Below are positions 6,484 to 9,652 of a stretch of 9,652 bases of DNA, one piece after another. Below the pieces are notes generated by a model. The model did no database searches, was not told the DNA's origin, and saw nothing but the letters and a program-made list of their open reading frames with translations. Made by a program: the position numbers and the translations under genes. This DNA is from an uncultured Saprospiraceae bacterium (lineage in GTDB: Bacteria > Bacteroidota > Bacteroidia > Chitinophagales > Saprospiraceae), in NCBI GenBank assembly GCA_937930625.1, contig CALHBW010000035.1, positions 1 to 9,652 on the forward strand, written 5' to 3'. Positions within the stretch are counted from its first letter, which is position 1; each line of letters begins with the position of its first letter.

Positions 6484-7356
6484 TCATTTTTCATTTTCAT
6501 TCGTTCCTTTGTCGGTTTCGGAATTAGCTTTTCTTTTTTGGTCAATAGCTTCTACTTCCTCCCATGTCATCTCCATAAAATTCATGATTTCCTCGTAGGG
6601 TGTTCCTTTTTCTAAGGAACGGATGACGAGTTTTTCCCGATTTATTTCGATTCCTTTTTCGATTCCTTCTTTGAAAAGGATATTTTCTGTAATATCAGTA
6701 TCGTAATCGTGTAATAATGGCATATCTCTTATTATTTTAATTGCTTCGTCATCAAAGTTACGCAATTTCGCTAAAATTGTCAACTGCTCCAAATATCTTG
6801 ACAACTCGCTTTTTGAGTCACTATACTTTTTCAGTTGTTGAATGACCAAACGCAGCACTGCTTCTCTCTTTTCGGGTTCGACATCGCTCAAAAATGCTAA
6901 TAAAATCACCTCCGGCACTTGCGAACTCAACAAAACATCCGTATTCATATCGCGCACATTAATCAGGTCAAATCCTGTATAAACTTCATCCTGATGGAGT
7001 TGTGTACGCATAGTAGCTTTTCGTTCACCAAGATAAACCACCACATGCCGAATCGGTTTTTGATATTTGTGCGATACCATACCATGATAAAATCCGACGC
7101 GATATACCATGTTTTTGTCATTTTTTGTCTGAAATTCGAGATGCAAAAGCAGTTGTGTGCCGTCCTCCAATTCAACTTCATACAAAAAATCAACCTCGCG
7201 TTGTACCGTTCGGGTTATTTTGTCGGGCAGCACTTTATAGTGCTTGATTTTAAAATCCAATTCGAGTTCAGTAATTGGAATAAACAGACCTTCAGAATTT
7301 TCTCTAAAAATCCTATCATAGACATTGCCTCCATCTTTAGATTTTTTCTTTGCCAT
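6484..7356 (-). CDS. Rpn-like PD-(D/E)XK nuclease-family protein
   Basis: A 290-residue protein. The N-terminal NVYDRIFRENSEGLFIPI (11-28) and the stretch EVDFLYEVELEDGTQLLLHL (54-73) followed by EFQ (74-76) match the Rpn/COG5464-type PD-(D/E)XK family, often annotated as 'recombination-promoting nuclease/putative transposase'. Candidate catalytic residues are D56 and E74-x-Q76, with the family's Y-R at 85-86 following. The C-terminal half (about 145-270) is helical and charged, as in relatives. E. coli RpnA-type proteins cut DNA and promote RecA-independent recombination; activity here is inference. The ATG lies 50 bp downstream of comF, same strand, so co-transcription is likely. The C-terminus is a hydrophilic tail (KRKANSETDKGTNENEK). 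No terminal inverted repeats or target duplication are seen, so there is no sign that the gene itself moves. Confidence 0.85.
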   Translation of the reverse strand: MAKKKSKDGGNVYDRIFRENSEGLFIPITELELDFKIKHYKVLPDKITRTVQREVDFLYEVELEDGTQLLLHLEFQTKNDKNMVYRVGFYHGMVSHKYQKPIRHVVVYLGERKATMRTQLHQDEVYTGFDLINVRDMNTDVLLSSQVPEVILLAFLSDVEPEKREAVLRLVIQQLKKYSDSKSELSRYLEQLTILAKLRNFDDEAIKIIRDMPLLHDYDTDITENILFKEGIEKGIEINREKLVIRSLEKGTPYEEIMNFMEMTWEEVEAIDQKRKANSETDKGTNENEK

Positions 7357-7406
7357 AAAAATAGATTTGGATTACGGATCAGTTTTTTTCGCCACTCACA
7401 ATTTAC

Positions 7407-8126
7407 TCACTGCCTTGCAAAAGCAATCGTCACCACACTCACCTTAGTACCCGAAATTTCAAGAATCTTGAGTGCACAAGCTTCTATTGTCGCACCTGTT
7501 GTGATAACGTCATCTACAAGCAAAACATGTTTACCTTCCAAAGATTTGGGGTCAACTACTTCGAAAGCATCCTTGACATTATCAAATCTGGCAATACGAT
7601 CTTTTTTGGTTTGAGTTTCGGTCATTTCGACGCGGCGGAGGGCTTCTGTCCAAGGAACATCCATGCTTTCCGACAAGCCTTGTGCAAATACCGCACTTTG
7701 GTTGTAGCCTCGCATACGCTGTTTGTGTGGGTGCAAGGGCACAGGTACAATCATATCTGCTTGCCTGAAAAACAAGGATTTACCCAATACTTTTCCGTAC
7801 AAATTCCCGACACGTATACCGATTTCGGGTTTGTTATTATATTTTAAATTATGGATGAGTTGTTGAACTTTACCGCCTTTTCCAAAATAGAAAAACGCCG
7901 AGCCGCAATTAAGTCTGATACGTCCCCAAAAGCGTTCGGTAAATGGATTTTCGCGGTCTTCGTGAAAATTCGTCTTAGGCATTTTGAATTGACAGGCGAG
8001 ACAAATCGCTTCCTCGTGTGCGCGAATGTTTTTACCACAGGCGAGACACACACGAGGATATAGCAACGAAAACATATCGTCAAATATCTGATAAGACGAT
8101 TTTTTGAGTAAGGATTTCACGGGCAA
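7407..8126 (-). CDS. comF: ComF family phosphoribosyltransferase-like protein
   Basis: This protein has up to 239 residues. An N-terminal zinc-ribbon-like pair of CxxC motifs (C27/C30, C42/C45; CLACGKN, CLACQ) precedes a type I phosphoribosyltransferase fold with PVPLHPHKQRMRGYNQS (128-144) and the PRPP loop VLLVDDVITTGAT (201-213). ComF/GntX proteins are needed for natural transformation in several bacteria (Bacillus, Haemophilus, Helicobacter); in others the role is unclear. Start choice is uncertain: TTG at 8126 is the most upstream option, since an in-frame TGA ends at 8127; GTG at 8120-8118 (residue 3) and ATG at 8075-8073 (residue 18) are alternatives. Family members often begin a few residues before the hydrophobic LLYPRVCLACG block, so GTG is attractive. 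No clear Shine-Dalgarno. The nuclease-family gene follows at 50 bp. Confidence 0.93.
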   Translation of the reverse strand: MPVKSLLKKSSYQIFDDMFSLLYPRVCLACGKNIRAHEEAICLACQFKMPKTNFHEDRENPFTERFWGRIRLNCGSAFFYFGKGGKVQQLIHNLKYNNKPEIGIRVGNLYGKVLGKSLFFRQADMIVPVPLHPHKQRMRGYNQSAVFAQGLSESMDVPWTEALRRVEMTETQTKKDRIARFDNVKDAFEVVDPKSLEGKHVLLVDDVITTGATIEACALKILEISGTKVSVVTIAFARQ

Positions 8127-8279
8127 TCATTTGAATGGCAATAAGTTAGGTGTAAAAATCCGTTTAAACTTAAACATCATCTTAAACTTGCACTTAGTAT
8201 GGTTTTAGTCACTTGTTCGTATTTTCAAGGGTGAATTTCGTAAAAATTCATAAAAGCGAGTAATTTTGAGTTGTTTTTT
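8127..8279. promoter_or_regulatory. Divergent intergenic region; weak plus-strand promoter and small dyad
   Basis: This is the 153-bp gap between comF (minus) and the membrane glycosyltransferase gene (plus). TAATTTTG at 8261-8268 matches the TAnnTTTG -7 element, and TTTC at 8236-8239 is a 3-of-4 -33 match with 21 bases between. Its predicted transcript would start only a few bases before the ATG, so it is doubtful unless the mRNA is nearly leaderless. TGAATTT (8232-8238) and AAATTCA (8244-8250) form a dyad overlapping the putative -33. The repeat copy at 8181-8196 also lies here. I saw no exact -7 match toward comF. Confidence 0.3.
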
Positions 8280-9652
8280 ATGAAAAAAATTTCCATACAT
8301 CATATAACACTTTTTTACCAACTTATATATGTCATTATCAATGTGTCATTCATTGTCCTGACGCGCTCTACTATTACTACACCCGATACCTTCAACTATC
8401 TTCTCATCTCAGAACAACTCATTCAAGGCAATTTTTACGAAGCCATCAGCGGACATTGGAGTATAGGGATTTCGATATTGATTGCGCCTTTGATGGCACT
8501 TGGCGTGGATGGAATTTTGGCTTTTAAAATCGTCAATGCACTAATCGGACTTCTTGCGTTGACTTTGTTTTTACAGATAATTGATAGCTTTTTTCCTCCC
8601 TCCAGCCCCCTCCAAAGCAAGAGATATGAACGCGATAGTCTCCCCCTTTGGAGGGGGCTGGGGGGAGGAATCGCGTTACCATTTATCCTTTCTATGACAC
8701 TCGAATTAACGCCTGATTTATTACTCACCGCCCTATTATTATGGTATCTCAAAATATTATTCCAAAGTTGCCTTGCATTTTCAAAATGTAAGGCAACTCG
8801 CCTAAACTACGGTTGGAAATGCGGACTCATTGCCGGACTCGCATATTGGACAAAGGCATATGCGCTACCCTTTTTTGTCATTCATTTTATTGGAATAAAC
8901 GTACTGACTACTTTAACCGTCAATCGCAAAAGCGGTGGGTTTAAACCTACCGCTTTTGCGATTTTTGCGAAGCAAACTATAATCGGTATCTTCGTTTTCG
9001 CGCTAATTTCAAGCCCGTACATCCTCGCACTCAGTAGCAAATTTGGCGGGTTTAGCATTGGTACATCCGGCACTTACAATTTTGCCCTTATCAGTCCGCA
9101 TCGCAACCATGACCAACTTACCAAAAACGAACTTATCGACCCCAAGACTAAATTCACAGACTTGTGGGCGTATGAAGAACCTGCACAATTTGTGAAAAAG
9201 TGGAATCCTTTTGCGACACATTCAGATAGAGCGCATTACACAAAATTTTTAATATCAAATATTATTCGCTTTTGTTATTTTGATTATGCCCGTCACTTGA
9301 TTATTTTTTTGATAATCAGCACTTTATTATTATTTTATTGGAAAATAAAACTAACACAAGACGAGTGGTTATTTATCGGGCTAATGGTGTTTACTGCTTT
9401 CGTATTTACGAGTGGTTATTTCTTGGTTTTGGTACGTGAAAGGTATTTTTGGCTGGATAATTTTATTGGACTTATTGTTTTATTTTTTATTGGGAAAATA
9501 TTTTTTCGGGCAAACGCAGTCCACCCCCCACCCCCCTCCAAAGGGGGAGATGAGAGAGGAAATCCCTCCAAAGGGGGAGACAATCGCGTAGAATCCCCCC
9601 AAAAGGAATGCACTAACACAAGAAGTTTTTCGCAAAGCGAAAAATCTCCCCC
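8280..9652 (+). CDS. Multi-pass membrane glycosyltransferase-like protein (GT-C/GT39-like), interrupted by in-frame palindromes; 3' end outside window
   Basis: An ATG at 8280 opens 457 codons with no stop to the window end; an in-frame TAA at 8241-8243 bounds it upstream (TTG at 8271 is the only nearby alternative). Predicted membrane helices lie at about 9-28, 60-77, 80-102, 131-161, 180-207, 232-250, 336-353, 363-385 and 392-409. After helix 1, TITTPDTFNYLLISEQLIQG (31-50) resembles the aspartate-bearing first loop of GT-C enzymes, which move sugars from lipid-linked donors on the outer face of the inner membrane. LTPDLLLTALLLWYL (143-157) and WTKAYALPFF (190-199) also fit that class. Donor and acceptor cannot be told. 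Four stretches (about 105-130, 163-173, 215-232, 415-456) are encoded by palindromes or repeats, lie between helices or after the last one, and are compositionally foreign (P/G/K-rich). The real C-terminus may be past the window. Confidence 0.8.
   Translation, partial: MKKISIHHITLFYQLIYVIINVSFIVLTRSTITTPDTFNYLLISEQLIQGNFYEAISGHWSIGISILIAPLMALGVDGILAFKIVNALIGLLALTLFLQIIDSFFPPSSPLQSKRYERDSLPLWRGLGGGIALPFILSMTLELTPDLLLTALLLWYLKILFQSCLAFSKCKATRLNYGWKCGLIAGLAYWTKAYALPFFVIHFIGINVLTTLTVNRKSGGFKPTAFAIFAKQTIIGIFVFALISSPYILALSSKFGGFSIGTSGTYNFALISPHRNHDQLTKNELIDPKTKFTDLWAYEEPAQFVKKWNPFATHSDRAHYTKFLISNIIRFCYFDYARHLIIFLIISTLLLFYWKIKLTQDEWLFIGLMVFTAFVFTSGYFLVLVRERYFWLDNFIGLIVLFFIGKIFFRANAVHPPPPSKGGDERGNPSKGGDNRVESPQKECTNTRSFSQSEKSP
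8593..8670. repeat. In-frame palindromic element 1 (78 bp) within the membrane glycosyltransferase gene
   Basis: Arms 8593-8617 and 8646-8670 pair over 25 bp with one mismatch (G-T type). The spacer of 28 bp is 8618-8645. Total 78 bp is 26 codons, all open, giving a stretch that starts FPPSSPLQSKRYERDSLPLW. The C-run/G-run composition (CCCCCTCCAAAG / CTTTGGAGGGGG) stands out in an AT-rich gene. ACGCGAT (8630-8636) and ATCGCGT (8670-8676) form another inverted pair. Confidence 0.9.
8766..8798. repeat. In-frame palindromic element 2 (33 bp)
   Basis: AGTTGCCTTGCATTTT (8766-8781) and AAAATGTAAGGCAACT (8783-8798) pair over 16 bp with one mismatch around a single central base. The length is exactly 11 codons, encoding about QSCLAFSKCKAT between two predicted membrane helices. 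Confidence 0.85.
8922..8963. repeat. In-frame palindromic element 3 (42 bp, no loop)
   Basis: The two 21-bp arms (8922-8942, 8943-8963) abut and pair with a single mismatch. The length is 14 codons, encoding roughly VNRKSGGFKPTAFAIF between helices. The centre is GGTTTAAACC. Confidence 0.9.
8961..8976. repeat. 16-mer ATTTTTGCGAAGCAAA shared with the 3718 intergenic hairpin
   Basis: TTTGC-GAA-GCAAA (8964-8976) is a small hairpin adjoining element 3. The 16-mer is identical to 3718-3733 in the non-coding region, so a repeat unit occurs both in a gene and outside genes. Confidence 0.85.
9520..9600. repeat. Repeat cluster 4: two CCCTCCAAAGGGGGAGA units in the 3' part of the membrane glycosyltransferase gene
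   Basis: The 17-bp unit occurs at 9534-9550 and 9564-9580, 30 bp apart, so the protein repeats ten residues (PSKGGDERGN then PSKGGDNRVE). Each unit is itself a near palindrome. The stretch 9564-9589 is the reverse complement of 8630-8655 in element 1 with one mismatch, so the two belong to one family in opposite orientation. Confidence 0.9.
9626..9652. repeat. TTTTTCGC-AAA-GCGAAAAA hairpin followed by the start of another C-rich repeat
   Basis: Perfect 8-bp arms (9626-9633, 9637-9644) with an AAA loop, still in the open frame. The last bases, TCTCCCCC (9645-9652), match the start of the C-rich core in element 1 (8639-8646), so a further copy probably begins at the window edge. Confidence 0.7.

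Noticed and set aside
6484..7356. Insertion sequence based on the 'putative transposase' label of the Rpn-like family
   Set aside because: No terminal inverted repeats or target-site duplication could be found around the gene, and family members are nucleases rather than proven transposases.
6919..7614. Plus-strand 231-codon open frame across the Rpn-like and comF genes
   Set aside because: It spans the ends of two well-recognised minus-strand genes and shows no family features of its own.
8236..8268. Confident promoter for the membrane glycosyltransferase gene
   Set aside because: The -7 match is exact, but the -33 is imperfect and the implied transcript would begin only a few bases before the ATG. 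Kept only as a low-confidence element.
8435..8752. Minus-strand open frame of 105 codons through element 1
   Set aside because: Palindromic sequence tends to keep both strands open. The plus-strand frame is longer, has membrane helices and GT-C-like motifs, and covers this stretch completely.

Overview
The window reads as a chromosomal segment of a Bacteroidota bacterium, probably a Saprospiria/Cytophagia-like lineage (lineage is inference). The grounds are: a Rho factor with a long, highly charged insertion after its N-terminal domain; start codons without clear Shine-Dalgarno sequences; two exact matches to the Bacteroidota -7 promoter element (TAnnTTTG) placed back to back; a secreted plant-type LRR protein ending in a '3-coathanger stack'-like segment; and the paired presence of an AAA-ATPase/PD-(D/E)XK gene and an Rpn-like PD-(D/E)XK gene. 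Coding sequence has moderate G+C and the gene-free stretches are very A+T-rich.

Layout. 1-847 (minus): 5' part of an AAA-ATPase-like/PD-(D/E)XK gene, cut by the window edge. 972-2612 (minus): rho. 2613-3969: about 1.35 kb without a credible gene but full of inverted repeats, including two adjacent imperfect palindromes of about 160 bp each, a divergent promoter pair near 3612-3652, and a heptamer repeat array ending 5 nt before the next start codon. 3970-5274 (plus): serS, seryl-tRNA synthetase. 5316-5348: bidirectional terminator between converging genes. 5370-6233 (minus): secreted LRR protein. 6484-7356 (minus) and 7407-8126 (minus): Rpn-like nuclease gene downstream of comF, probably co-transcribed. 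8280 to beyond 9652 (plus): multi-pass membrane glycosyltransferase-like gene, open to the window end.

The most striking feature is the last gene. Its reading frame stays open through at least four palindromic or repeat segments. The three whose ends can be set cleanly measure 78, 33 and 42 bp, all multiples of three. They encode odd, charged or proline/glycine-rich stretches between predicted membrane helices. A 16-mer from one of these segments also lies in the non-coding region near 3718, and a 26-bp core recurs in inverted orientation at two places within the gene. This resembles the in-frame palindromic elements known from Rickettsia genes, but the sequences and the phylum differ. It is the best candidate here for something undescribed.

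The genes do not form one pathway. They are housekeeping functions (transcription termination, tRNA charging, a DNA-uptake-type phosphoribosyltransferase) mixed with accessory genes (two nuclease-family proteins, a surface or secreted LRR protein, an envelope glycosyltransferase). What links the window is the density of short palindromic and tandem repeats around and inside the genes.
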